DNA of 64,000 bases, taken from assembly GCA_005656395.1 (NCBI GenBank), contig SRSI01000020.1, positions 62,001-126,000 of the forward strand. Reading direction: 5' to 3'. Below the pieces are notes generated by a model, which saw only the letters and a list, made by a program, of their open reading frames with translations, made no database searches and was not told the origin of the DNA. Every line of letters starts with the position of its first letter. The stretch's first letter is position 1. Source of the DNA: Strongyloides papillosus. Its lineage: Eukaryota; Nematoda; Chromadorea; Rhabditida; Strongyloididae. The position numbers and the translations under genes are program-made. Below, piece by piece: positions 21,001 through 33,953 of this stretch.

Positions 21001-23889
21001 GAAAAAGAAGCAACGAATGTTGGAGTTGGACGTGAAACAGAAGTATCGAAAACAAAAGAAATTGTAGAAACTTCTAAATCTTCCATTGATAATAAAGAGC
21101 CAATAGATGTCAATAAAACAAAAGACACTACAAATTCAAATCTTCATGAAGAACAAATAATAAATGCTGGGACAAATAAAGAAACTACCATCAAAGAAGA
21201 TCTAAAAACACAGGAAGATGTTTCTTTAGTAATAGATGCTGAAAATAAGGATGAAAATGTAATAAAAGAAGCACCTAAAGAAGTTGTAGCTCACGAAAAA
21301 GAAGCAACGAATATTGGTACTGGACAAGAAATAGAAACATTAAAAACAAAAGAGAATGTAGAAGCTCCAAAATCTTCTATTGATAAAGAAGAACCAACAA
21401 ATACAAACACAGGTAAAGATAGTAATATTCAAAAAACTCATGAAGAACAAAAAATTATTGAAAATACTATTCAAGATGATCCAAAAAAACAAGAAATTTT
21501 GGAAACTGTTTCTTTGGTGAAAGATGCTGATAAAATTAAAGATGTAACTAAGGAGATTCAAGAAGTTGCAGCTCATGAGAAAGAAACTACCGATGTTGGA
21601 AGTGGACGTGAAATGCAAGCATCAAAAACAGAGGAGAATGTAGAGACTCCGAAATCTTCTGTTGATAAAGACGAGACAAAAGATGCCAATACAGCAAAAG
21701 ACAGTAATAATCAAAAACTTCATGAAGAACAAAAAAATATTGAAAATGCTATCAAAGAAGATCCAAAAAAGCAAGAAAACATTGAAAATGTTCCTTTGGT
21801 AAAAGATGCTGAAAATAAATTTGTTGAAAAACTTAAAGAGATGCCTAAGGAGATTCAAGAAGTTGTAGTTCACGAAAAAGAACCAACCGTATTTGGAACT
21901 GGGTGTGAAATAGAAGCCTTAAAAGCAAAAGAAAATACTGAAACTCTAAAAACTTCCAATGATAAAGAAGAACAAAAAGATGTCATTATAGCAAATGACA
22001 CTACTAAACCAAGTTCTCAGGAAGAACAAAAAATTATTGAAACTGATATCAAAGAAGATCCAAAGAAGCAAGAAAATACTGAAAATGTTCCTTTGGTAAA
22101 AGATAGTGAAAATAAAGATACTAATATAGTTAAAGAAGTACCTAAAGAGATTCAAGAAGTTATAGTTAATGAAAAGGAAGCAACGAATGTTGGAACCGGA
22201 CAAGAAATGAAACTACCAAAAACAAGAAGGAATGTAGAAGTTTCAAAATCTTCCATTGATAAGGATGGACCAACTGATAGCAATAATAAACATGAAATAA
22301 AGGAAGAAAATGAAAAGAAAAATGAAAAAGATTGTCAAATTGCTACCGATAATGAATCAAAAATTTCTTCTCCTGAAGTAAAAACACATGAAGAACCACA
22401 AAAAAATTTAGAAGATCCTACTCAGGAAAGTAATTCTTCAATTATTGCTAATAATAAGGAAACTGAAAATATAGAAAAGAAAGAAAACATTGAAACTCCA
22501 AATACTGTATCACAACAAGAACCGATTTTAAGTAATGCTTCTGATACTAATGAAAAAAAGGAACAAGAGCAAATTTTAAATTCTACACCAGACGAAAACA
22601 AATTACGTAATAATATTTCAGAAGTTGACAAAGGAAAAGAAATTCCAGAAGCAAATACTCAAGAAAACAGTGCAATTTCTACCGGAGCTGCTAATAATGA
22701 GATTTATGAAGACTCAAATAATGTTCCTGATTTGAAAACTAATGAAGTTAATATTGAGACAAAAACTACAGAAATTAAGAAAACCGATGGACTTTCAGAA
22801 GCAATCACTCAAGAGGACATCCAAGATATTGTTGTAGAAGAGGAAAAAAAAGAAGAAAATGTTTTGAAAGTAAATGAATTACAGATAAAAGCCTCAGCCG
22901 ATATATCTGAAAATGAATTGGAAGAACAGATTAAAGAAATGCCTAAAAATTTTGCTAAACAATATATTCAAATTCCATCTGGAGTTGATGAAAATATAGT
23001 TAAAAATGATAGAATAAAAGGTGAATCACAAAAAAGCCATGATCAAGAAGGAAATAAAAATCCTGTTAGAATGATAGAAAAAACCAATGAAAAAAAACCA
23101 AAAGATAATGTTAAATCAGCTAATGATGTTATAGTATCACCTATTGAAACTACTAAAATTAAAGAAAATGAGGAACCTGCTAAGTTAGATGAAAAGATAG
23201 AAAACAAAGCACTTAAAAATCTATCAGAAAATAAAACTCAAGAGGATTCAAAAATAAATATTGAAAAAGTAGACGTACCATCTAAAATTGATGAAATTAA
23301 TAAAAATGAAGAATCATTAAAATTAAGCGTTAAAGATGATACTAAAATCTCTCCTGAGATTCCCAATGAAAAAGTTGGTAATCAAATTCCTGAAGCTTTA
23401 AAACCAAAATCAATAAAAGAAATTGAAAACGATGAATCAAAAACAAATAAATCTGAAGGTACAAAAGAAGCCATTCACCAAAATGTTGATGCTTCAATTA
23501 AGAAAGACGATATCGAGACAAAGGAGTCACCAGATAATCCAAAACTCAAAAACAAAGGAACAAGAAAATGGTCAAATTTAGTAAACCCTCTTTTATCTGA
23601 TACCAATGAAGAATCGTTGGAAAGTACAAAGAAATCCTTATCAAAAGCCTCACCAAATGATCTTTTAATTCAATCAGATACCAGCAATTCATCAACATCC
23701 GATACTTTACAATCAATTGACAACACGGAGAATTTAAAAATTAATAATAAAAAGAAACGATGCCGTAAGATGAAGAAAAGTAATCCAAATGAAAACGAAG
23801 AAAAGTCCTCAGACTTAAACCTTCCACTTATTATTGGTTTGGCATCTATCGCCGTCATTGCTACAATAATAATCATTAGAAGAAATTAA
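18025..23889 (+). CDS. Giant repetitive tail-anchored protein, about 1,922 aa, family unknown
   Basis: Exons are 18025-18369, 18418-18524 and 18573-23889 (48-nt introns, phases consistent). The first 115 residues are non-repetitive (FEYTIPWDKLPPENIEEEV) and may fold. Then follows a very long, Glu/Lys/Asn/Thr-rich, almost aromatic-free region with about twelve repeats of 90-103 residues between about 18790 and 22300. The repeat consensus contains HEEQKIIETTIKEDPKKQEN, then IENVPLVKDAENKD, VPKEIQEVVAHEKE and KENVETPKSSIDKEEP. A further acidic, non-periodic part follows. The end is a basic patch (NKKKRCRKMKKS) and one hydrophobic helix (LPLIIGLASIAVIATIIII) with RRN, a classical tail anchor that would leave the bulk in the cytosol. 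Neighbours give no clue to function. I do not recognise it; it could be a lineage-specific scaffold or spacer protein. Confidence 0.85.
18790..22300 (+). repeat. In-frame coding tandem repeats, about 12 units of ~270-310 bp
   Basis: Units are anchored on EEQK codons at about 18805, 19093, 19402, 19702, 20002, 20281, 20554, 20854, 21151, 21439, 21724 and 22024. Length differences between units are multiples of three. Some pairs are almost identical in DNA: 20453-20566 equals 21623-21736 over 114 nt. The stretches starting near 19460, 19760 and 21778 are very similar. This indicates recent unequal exchange or gene conversion. Confidence 0.85.
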
Positions 23890-24054
23890 TATCAGAAATT
23901 GTTATAATGTAAATTTAGAAGGAAAAATTTTAAGTGAAATTAATATTATATTTTTAAATAACAATCGCTAGCATGTATTAAAAATAATAAAAAATAAAAA
24001 TTAACAGAAAATCGCGGAAATTATATCAGTTTACCTTACTCTTCTTATTAGATT

Positions 24055-24703
24055 TTAGTCCATTAACTTTTTTTTCCTTTTTTGTATTTTCTTTGGTTCT
24101 GGTTCCGCTTCCTCACCTTCCATTCCTTCATCTTCAGACATACAAATATCTTCAAGAACTTCCAATTTAGTTAATTTACCCTTTAACTTGTTAACTGATT
24201 TATCTTCATCAGTCTCTGATTCCGACTCAACAGCACATAATTTTCTACGTTCCTCAAATGTGACGTCATCCTCAAAACTTGATCCTTCGGAATCACTATC
24301 CTCATACAGTGGTTCACCTTTTTCGAGTTTTTCCAAATCTAAATTTTTAAAACAAGATTATTTTTAATATTAAACAAGACATACAAATAGGAAGTCTTCT
24401 TTTAAACCTTTTTCCTTCAAAATGTTTTTTCAATGAGACAGGATCAGATTCAATATCACGCATAGTAACTTTGCAGTATAGTCTATCAGTATTCTCAATA
24501 GTACCCAAATAATCTGCATACTCTTTTTTTATCTGGTCAATTTCAAGAGCTCTTTTGAATTTTTTTGTAGCAATGAATTCTTGAAGGCTTTTCAAATTAT
24601 CAAGAATCTCATGTCCTGTTAAAGAGCATTTTAAACGTCCCATATCAGTTAAGGTAAAAAAAGGGTAAGCTTGAAGTAAGTCATCTTTAGTTAATGATTT
24701 CAT
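24055..24703 (-). CDS. SURF2 homologue (surfeit locus protein 2), 200 aa
   Basis: Exons are 24385-24703 and 24055-24338, with a 46-nt intron; the ATG is at 24703. The N-terminal half matches SURF2: LKCSLTGHEILDNLKSLQEF, a conserved ADYLG segment, LYCKVTMRDIESDP and the KHFEGKRFKRRLPIY block. The second half is the usual acidic/Lys-rich tail (DSDSEGSSFEDDV; EPKKIQKRKKKLMD). SURF2 is a nucleolar protein that binds free 5S RNP in vertebrates; otherwise its role is poorly known. The protein is shorter than the human one (256). It is convergent with the repeat-protein gene (165 nt apart) and divergent to pas-1. Confidence 0.88.
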
Positions 24704-26041
<1,338 letters not shown>

Positions 26042-26233
26042 TTTTAATTCTATTTCTCGGTATTTTTGTATACATCAATTTTATCAAAATATTTTAATCA
26101 ATTAAATTATTTAATAGTGAGAATAAAGTTCATTGTTTTTAATTTTATTATAAACAATAATTGGATAAAAATAAATATAGACTTTATAGACAAAGGCATT
26201 TACATGTAATTAGAGAATTTTTCTGAAATGTCA
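26042..26233. other. Convergent 3' ends of pas-1 and small membrane protein
   Basis: 192 nt with the pas-1 poly(A) signal (26122-26127). Nothing else is visible. Confidence 0.5.
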
Positions 26234-26756
26234 TTAATGTTTATCAGTGGGAGAAAAGAATTCATAGGTGTACAAAATCATTAACATTGAATAATATCCT
26301 CCTTTGAAAATTAACTCCAGTATATTTTTTTTATTTTCGTTTTTCCGGACGATTGTTGTACTATCATAAATCTGACATATATTTCTAGAAGGTCTTTTTT
26401 GTATCTTTCGTATATGCCAAAGGGTTATGGGAATAAGAAATATCAATGGCAGATATTGTCTTTTTATCAGTGTTATTAAAAGTAATGGAAAATTCCCAAG
26501 AATTACAGGTATATTTATCTGAATAATATTTTGATGTATTAGTAAAGTTAATACTTACCTTATTTAGGAGTGTTGATGCAACCAAAGGATTATTGGTACT
26601 TTTATGAAGATCATATGCTATAATAACCTGTGGAAAATATATTAGAAATGATTTATAAACTTTTTTACTTACAGAAATAACAGATGCCAAACAACTTCCG
26701 AAGCAATAAGCTACTTGCATAACAGTTAAGGAGGAATTTAAAACATTGAAGAACAT
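26234..26756 (-). CDS. Small multi-pass membrane protein, 145 aa, unknown
   Basis: Exons are 26673-26756, 26559-26627 and 26234-26518 (introns 45 and 40 nt, all phase 0). The ATG is at 26756. Three hydrophobic stretches are visible: LTVMQVAYCFGSCLASVISV, IPVILGNFPLLLITLI and PLIFLIPITLWHI, then a basic, Asn-rich tail ending FFSPTDKH. I do not recognise the family. The gene follows another small membrane-protein gene on the same strand by only 93 nt, so the two may be co-transcribed or related by descent. The exon choice rests on splice signals and hydrophobicity; an alternative frame for exon 3 would end sooner. Confidence 0.55.
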
Positions 26757-26849
26757 TTTTTCGAAATGCAAAAAATAATTACAATGAAAAAATTATTACA
26801 ACATAATGCCTTATAATAAACTATATTTTGCATGTTAAAAATTTGTTTT

Positions 26850-27527
26850 TTAATGTTTTATTTTTGTTCTCTCAATTTTATCCTTAAAATGAACGCTTTT
26901 TGCCTCAGAAAGTATTCTTTTAATTTCATTCCACCTGGCTGATAAAGTTCTATATGAATAAAGGAGAACGTAAGCATTAGTTGAGTTAAAAGTTAAGAAA
27001 AATATTGTTAATAGAATTGGTATTATATCAAATTTTTCACCAATAATATTAAGTAATATTAAACTACTCAGTAACAATATTTGAATTCCAATTAAAAAAA
27101 GTAAAATAATTAATTGAGGAATTAAAAATCCAGGTTTGGTTGTCTGCATGTATATAAAATTAGTTAAGATAAATATAAACTAATATCGACTAACCTTTAA
27201 TCCAAACATTGATAAAATTATTGTAACAAGATGGATTGTTTGAATGACAATCCAGCTTCCACAGATAATTTTATAGATAATTCTATATTCATGTTGATGT
27301 ATTCTTTCATAGTTTTGAAACAACTCTTTATGAATTAAAGATTGATGGTGGAGTTCAGGATATAATAACGCTACAATCCCCAAGAGGATACCAATAATGC
27401 TAACAATTAAAGAAATTGGAGAGTGAATCTTTGTAACTTGGATTATGTTAGTACCCCTTTTTCCTCCAGCCTTATCCTCATCATCCGTTGGATAATCTAA
27501 TTCAAAATAGTTGTCATCACGTTTCAT
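26850..27527 (-). CDS. Four-helix membrane protein, 208 aa, unknown
   Basis: Exons are 27195-27527 and 26850-27143 (51-nt intron, phase 0); the ATG is at 27527. The N-terminus is acidic and cytosolic-looking (MKRDDNYFELDYPTDDEDK). Four membrane segments follow: SPISLIVSIIGILLGIVALL, IICGSWIVIQTIHLVTIIL, a long one starting IPQLIILLFLIGIQILLL, and DIIPILLTIFFLTFNSTNAY. The tail is basic (RILSEAKSVHFKDKIERTK). No signal peptide cleavage site is needed. The topology resembles tetraspan/MARVEL-like nematode proteins, but no family motif is evident. It is the upstream partner of the tandem pair with the gene at 26234-26756 and divergent to the coiled-coil gene. Confidence 0.7.
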
Positions 27528-28287
27528 TTTTTGTTAATTAAAATAATGAATAGATAATGAATAAAGTGTATGAAGTGATCAAAATGTTTACTTTTTTTCT
27601 GTCATAAAAGAAACATAATAAAATTTATTTTCTTTTTGAAATCTTGATCAACAACATCCTCATTTATCATTTTTACTTTCGTATTATTTTAAATCAATTA
27701 TATTAAGTGAGTAATTATGCATCTTTCTCATAGTAATAAATGCTTTTCTTAATCAGAGATAGAATAAGAAAAATTGCGTGATAAATAAAGTATATTTTAA
27801 AACAGCTGTTATTAAACATTTATTTCCACTTAATAATACAATGAAAAGAATTATAAAAAATTGTATGTTTTCTTTTTTTTTTTAAATGTGTCTAGTATTA
27901 ATATAATCCTCCTTCAATCTTCTAATGCCAAATATTAGATATTGGGTGAATCTTTATTATGACGTTGATTATGTAATAATGATAATATCGGAATTATTGA
28001 AATTTGTAAAATTATATTCTTTTTAGATGTAGAATATTAACTGTTTTCTCTGGAAAAAGTATGATGAAGGCGGGTATAATTTTGTAAATACATATGTATA
28101 TCTTTATACATATATGTATGAATGTGTGTATGCCATTAATAAGGAAAAAATTTTTATATATTACAAATAAATTTTTAAAGACACCGGCGCTGGTGCTATT
28201 TTGCATACCATTGTATTCACCTTTTTCTCACTACAAAGATTTAATAGAAAAATTTTTATCTAGTTAAAGTTTTCTGTTAAATTTATC
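27528..28287. other. Divergent intergenic region
   Basis: 0.76 kb between the membrane-protein gene and the coiled-coil gene. A simple TATG/TACA-rich tract lies at about 28088-28132. The minus open frame at 28012-28206 runs through it and is not supported. Confidence 0.45.
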
Positions 28288-29063
28288 ATGGAACAGATAA
28301 ATGGTAATGGGAAAGCTAACAGTCATTGGAAAATGCTGGCTCAAGCTTATCATTCTTTGTTATTAACTTCTAATTCTGGAAATCTTCTACCAAGTAGAGA
28401 TCTTCCTGTTTCTATAAACAATGGTAAACCATAAGTATTTATGTGTTTTTTTAAATTAATCTTTTAGGAACATCTTCTATAAAACCAAATATCCAATATC
28501 CGGGAGGAAATGAAATCAATCAACAACAAATTAATAATTATGTAAATGAACAAAATAAAAATCTCATCAATGAGTTAAATAAAAAGATATGTTTTATTGA
28601 AAGAAAACAATTTGAATTACAACAGAAAAATGAATTTTATGAAAAGATGATATTGGATTTGATAAATGAAAACAAGAACTTCAAAGCACGTTTGGATGCT
28701 CATGATATTATTATTGACAAGCATGCAACAGTCCTTGATGTGACTTCAAGTTCTCTGTATAATTGTATCCACCTTTTTAATGAAGATACAAGTAAACTTC
28801 AAAAGAATGTTGAAGATAATACAACTAGAATAAATTTTATAATGCATAATTTAGGGATTACTAATTTTAATTCACCCTCAAGAAGTATTGTTAGTACAGA
28901 ATCATCTACTTCTATCGAAAAAAATGACTCACCTTTTCAGTCATCCGCTTTTGTTTATACTAATAATAACGTTACAACGTGCTTAAATAGCCTTCCCAAA
29001 CATGAGATAACTAATATGGATGTTGAAGATAAGTTAAACGATAAAAAATGCGGTGAAAATTAG
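28288..29063 (+). CDS. Coiled-coil protein, 243 aa, unknown
   Basis: Exons are 28288-28423 and 28468-29063 (44-nt intron). The ATG at 28288 gives MEQINGNGKANSHWKMLAQA. The middle third (from NEQNKNLINELNKKICFIER through KFKARLDAHD-like heptads to DTSKLQKNVEDN) is predicted coiled coil with regular hydrophobic spacing. The C-terminal third is Ser/Thr/Asn-rich and probably disordered. There is no signal peptide or membrane segment. I do not recognise the family. The intron with good borders and the consistent frame argue that it is a real gene. Confidence 0.65.
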
Positions 29064-30483
29064 ATAATTATACGTCATTTGATATATATTTATACTATTT
29101 ACCATATAATTATAATATATTTTGGTATAATTATTTTCTCCTTCATTCAATTAATATTTTCTATTACACGTACCTTTTATCTTTTTCATTTTTTCATTTC
29201 CTTTTTATTTGGATAAAGTTAAAGCATCTTTTATACAATTTTGTTTCTATTAAAGTTATTTATATGAATAAATTAATCATCATTATTTTATGGTATTTTT
29301 AATAATGCTAATGGTAAGAACGAATGTCATAACATATTTTTCATAGACAAAAAAGGTAAGCTATGTATAAGTTATATTAAAAAGTTATAACATGTTATAG
29401 AATTATGAGGGCTGGTATGTATAAAAGTGAAGGTGGATAGATATGAAAGGTTGTAATTCTAAATTACCATAATTAAAAGTAGAAAAAATGTATGTAATTA
29501 ATTATTTAATTATTGTATTATTCAATGATTTTTACAACATTTCAACTTTGTGTAAATAAGAATTAAAAAGTAAATTTAATTTTTATTTATATGTACTTTT
29601 TTCTTATGATAATAATAAAAAAAAGTATTCTTCATTTTTATCTTGGATTAAATGATTACATTAAATAGAGTGTATGTAAATAATTTTCAATTAAAATTTT
29701 TCCAGATTTTATTGATATAAATGTTGAAAAAAAAAGTTTTAAAAATTATATTGCTATATTAAAAACAAATAAATTAATTTATTAATAATGTACATGTATA
29801 TGCTTATAGTAATATTATTGTTTATATAAAAAAATAACCTTTTTTTGTCCACATCTATTTATATAAATAGCAAAACAAAAAAAGTTAATTGAAACGAAAG
29901 TATAAGGTACAGGGAGTATTTATCGTATTACTATTTATGTACTTGTTGCTTTAATAATTTTAATAAAATGACAAATAATATTAAATATATTTACTAAATT
30001 TATTACCTCTTTTCTTTTTTAAAAATAGAATTTTAATGTAATTACATTAACAATCTTTATTACTTTAATTTTTTATAACTATAGTGAAAGTTTAGAAACT
30101 TTGACTAAAAGTTAATTTAAACATATACATTACGTAAAGGAATGATATCAACTAAAATTTTCAAAATCATTTGTAATCGTCATCATTTCAAGAACAAAAA
30201 AAGGGTTTATGTAAGAAGCTTAGGCTAAATATATATTAATATTTTAAAAATTAAAAATATTTAATAAAACACAACTATTTTCCCATTTGATCATATAAAA
30301 AAAGATAACTATTAGGCTTTTCTTTTCTCATTATTGAGTGTAACTTAATCTTCTTTATAAATGTCAATATAAAAGAAAAGATACTGAGTTTTAGTAATTC
30401 CACATTTCATCATCTTGTAACCTGGAAAATAATTTTTTTTTAAAATTAGTGTCTTAAAATTACTGAGTTAAATATATATTTTG
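29064..30483. other. Intergenic AT-rich region upstream of SMOC
   Basis: 1.4 kb with homopolymer and (A/T) tracts. No coding, tRNA or hairpin signal that I can support. Confidence 0.45.
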
Positions 30484-31867
30484 ATGATTCATCTATTACT
30501 TTTTCTATCATTTTCATTTATTTATGGTAAAATAGAGATTTGTAATATAAACGAGTTGTGTGATAAGGACAATGATTTTAAAATTCAAAAACCTTTTTGC
30601 GGATCTGATGGAAGATCGTATAAAAGTATTTGTCAATTAAAAATTAGTATTTGTAAAGGAAGAAATGTTATAAAATTATTTGATGGCCATTGTTTTTGTA
30701 TGTTAAAATATTTTAATATATTCATATTTTTTATAGCTAAATCTACTTGCATCGAAGAAAGAGAAAAGAGAAGGGAATATAATAAAAATCTTGAATTTTT
30801 TCACCATGAATCTGCTCCATATATTCCAAGATGTAATAACAATACTGGAGCATACAATGAGATTCAATGTCAATATAACAACCAATATTGTTGGTGTGTT
30901 AAAAAGAATGGATTAATTATACCAGACACAGCTACAAGGAATGATAAGCCGTTTTGTAAGAAAAGGAAAGGTATTTATTTAATACATGATTTTTAAACTG
31001 TTTTAATTATTCTTCTTTCTCTTAGTAATCCATATATCACGTCATAGCAAACAAAATAAGGACAACATGATTAAAATTAATAACTGTTCATCTTATTTTA
31101 CTAAAGATGACGATAGTCTAAAAAATTCCCCACATATGAAAACTGACGAGATGTTGAAAAATAAAAACATGATAATAAGGTTACAAAATCAATCTTCTAT
31201 TGTTAAAGTTGGAATTCAGACTAATGATGAACCAACTAATTGTAAATTTCAGAGAAAAATTGTATTAGACAGAACATCATTAACAAAGTTATCTTCAACA
31301 TATATCCCAATTTGCCAAAAGATAGATGAAAACCTTTATGAAGAAATACAATGTCATCCGATAACAAAAGTTTGTTGGTGTGTAGATACTGTTAATGGAT
31401 ATCCTTTACATGGAACTTCTGTTAAAGATAGACTACCAAGTTGTAGTAAAAAAACTAGCACTATAAAAGTTAGAGATGTTATTTCAAGATTTGAAATTAA
31501 AAAGTGCCCTCCAAAAAAGAGAATACGTTTTTATAGATTATTTTTTATAAAAATTGTTAACAATATGAAATCAAAGCTTAATTCAACTCTAGATATAGGG
31601 GAGATTGAAAAAAATTTTGATAAGGATACTAAAATAAATATGGTACTTTGGGAATTCGAAGAACTTGATAAAGATAAAAATGGTGATTTGGATGAAAAAG
31701 AATTGATAGCACTTAAAAAAAACTTTAAGAAAAATAGAAATGTTAGAAGTTGTGTAAAAAATTTTAATGAGTTTTGTGATTCTGATAACGATAAAGTAAT
31801 TTCAAAAAAAGAATGGACATATTGTACTGTTGAAGGTAATTTTACAACCAATTTTCATTGTAATTAA
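30484..31867 (+). CDS. smoc-1: SMOC-type secreted modular calcium-binding protein, 429 aa
   Basis: Exons are 30484-30697, 30737-30970 and 31026-31867 (introns 39 and 55 nt). Domains in order: a signal peptide (MIHLLLFLSFSFIYG); a Kazal/follistatin-like domain (CGSDGRSYKSICQLKISIC, residues about 20-72); a thyroglobulin type-1 domain with QYCWCVKKNG; a linker; a second thyroglobulin type-1 domain with KVCWCVDTVNG; and a C-terminal SPARC-like EF-hand pair. Both EF loops have canonical ligands (DKDKNGDLDEKE and DSDNDKVISKKE). The order FS-TY-linker-TY-EC is specific to SMOC, which modulates BMP/Dpp signalling in the matrix; C. elegans SMOC-1 promotes BMP control of body size. Testicans are excluded because there are two TY domains. 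Confidence 0.9.
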
Positions 31868-32881
31868 ATTTTTTTAAGCGTCATTAAGTTCCTCACTGTT
31901 ATCAATTGGTGAAAAACCTCATGCCAATCCATTTTTACACATATTAAAGCCAGAATGATATTGATTATTGTTAAAATTAATAAGAAGTAATATGGAAATC
32001 TTAGAAGATAATTAATTTTTTATATAAATGTATCGATTGGAAAAAATATAAATTAAATAGTGGGTAAATGAATTTGCCGATAAAAGTAACTATAATATTT
32101 TATGGAGTATTAACTAAATTTTTTTTTAAAATTAATAGAGCGTACTAGATAAAATATTTTTTATTTAATAAATTACATGTTTATCAATAACACAATAAGC
32201 TTTTAAGTAGACGAAGAGTTGTAATAAAAAATAATTCTAATACTTAGAAAATGTTGAGTTTTTATTAAAATCTTAATCATAATTAGATATTTATTTTAAT
32301 GTTAGTGTAAACAAAAAGTCAAAAAAAATTAATAAGTTTACTTTTTTTAAATAAAACAGTCCTTATTAAATTTAGTTAAAATATGGTGTGTAAAATATTA
32401 AAAAACAATTGTTTATCTCATTTGAAAACTTTAAAATGTTTTTAAGTTGTAATTTAATTGTGTGAAAAGAAGCTTATATTAAGAAAATGTTTTTTAAGTT
32501 TTTGTTTAAAAAAACGAAGCTTTACATATTTTTACATATATTAGAAAAATTAAATATTAAAAAGTAACCAAAAAAATAGAAGCGGCAAAGTTGTTTGCAG
32601 GGCAAACATTTAAAAGATATAACTTTCATTTGAGTAATCTAAGTTCAAGTATTGTTGGTTGCAATGACGATAGATGTTCTAAAATGATTGAAAATGAAAT
32701 TTACTTGTGTATTCGTACTGTCTGAGCAATGGAAATTCATGTTTTTTATGCTTTTATAATTATAATAAACCACAGCATCCAAAAATAAAGTCATTTATTG
32801 TTTGTAAGATTCTTTTTTTGTATATTTGAAATATTTTGACCTCTTTTTGATACTCCTGATTTCTTTTCTAAAACAACGATT
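31868..32881. other. Convergent intergenic region, SMOC / TIMP
   Basis: 1.0 kb. Mostly AT-rich. A GC-richer island at about 32564-32725 holds a 50-codon plus-strand frame preceded by a TTTGCAG acceptor-like sequence; see findings. No gene is called. Confidence 0.45.
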
Positions 32882-33415
32882 TTATTTTTTGATCATTAAG
32901 TTAATTAAAAACAAACCTTTTTTACATGTTTTATATGATTTATTTTTTAAAGCTTTAATATCACTTTCTAAAACACTACCATTTTGATCATAATTAAATA
33001 ATAAACTTGTGCATATGTTTATTGTTAATCGTTTTTTCTTTTCGATAAAACCTGAAAGATAAAGCTTATAGCCTTTACTAAGATCTGTGATTCCACATAA
33101 TGAAGAAACAGAGGCTGTATATATTATATTGGAAAGTTTTTTCTTAGATGGCTTTTTAAAAGTTTCTAAGTGCTTTACTGTATATTTTATTCCATACAAA
33201 TCTTGACCTATTTCACTTTGATTACTCATCTTATTATAAGATGTTTTTATTATTTGAACGTATGAAACTAAAAATAAAATTTATAATTCGTAAATTAACT
33301 CACTCCAATCTGCTTGACACCAACTTTCTTCAACTGTTATTGGTGCACATGAACAACTATATCCAAATTTTATACACCACAACAAAGAGAAACATAAAAT
33401 TAAAACTTTAAGCAT
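32882..33415 (-). CDS. TIMP-like metalloproteinase inhibitor, N-domain only, 165 aa
   Basis: Exons are 33304-33415 and 32882-33267 (36-nt intron, the shortest here). A signal peptide (MLKVLILCFSLLWCIKFGYS) is followed immediately by CSC, the free N-terminal Cys-x-Cys that chelates the protease zinc in TIMPs. The mature chain has exactly six cysteines: 1, 3 and 13, then SSLC, INIC and YKTC, the three disulfides of the TIMP N-domain. Other marks are QDLYGIKYTVKHLETFK and KLSNIIYTASVSSLCG. The C-terminal TIMP domain is absent, as in C. elegans CRI-2-type proteins. It should inhibit matrix metalloproteinases extracellularly; the residue after CSC is Ala, compatible with activity. It neighbours another matrix regulator, SMOC. 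Confidence 0.85.
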
Positions 33416-33953
33416 TTTATAATAAACTAAATTTTTTTAGAACTTGATTTATAACAATAATTTTTTCTCTTTTATACTGAATTCAAGCTTTCAACGTGCT
33501 GTATATTTCATGATAATTTTATAACAAAAAATATATTAGCTTTTTTTGAGTAAACACAAAATGCTGCGCAATTAAAAAAATTTTAAAATATAATATTTAT
33601 TTAACATGACAAAAATGTTATATCAACACCATAGATTTAACTTCAAATATATTTTTATTTTTCAATAATATTATTTAAGTAATGAATTTGATGAAATTAT
33701 TTGTTGAAATCTTATTTTTTAAACATTTAATAACTATTAGTCATTGTTTTAAATCCTTAAATTCGCCAGATAAATAAGGAAAAATTAAATGCGCTTAGAC
33801 AATACTAATTTTATTTGTTGTGATAGCTGTGATGATAAACTTTGTTAAAAAAATAAAGCTGTAAAATATTCCAGGATTACATTCTACTTGATTTTACTAT
33901 CTTTATCACAAAATATATTTGTTATATTATCAAAAGTTGAACAAAAAAAATTT
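33416..33953. other. Intergenic region between TIMP and F-box remnant
   Basis: 0.54 kb of AT-rich sequence, presumably the TIMP promoter. Nothing further is visible. Confidence 0.4.

Noticed and set aside
19133..22203. Many 60-132-codon minus-strand frames rich in Phe, Leu and Ile, and plus-strand Lys-rich frames
   Set aside because: Out-of-frame translations of the coding repeats of the giant protein; they recur because the repeats recur.
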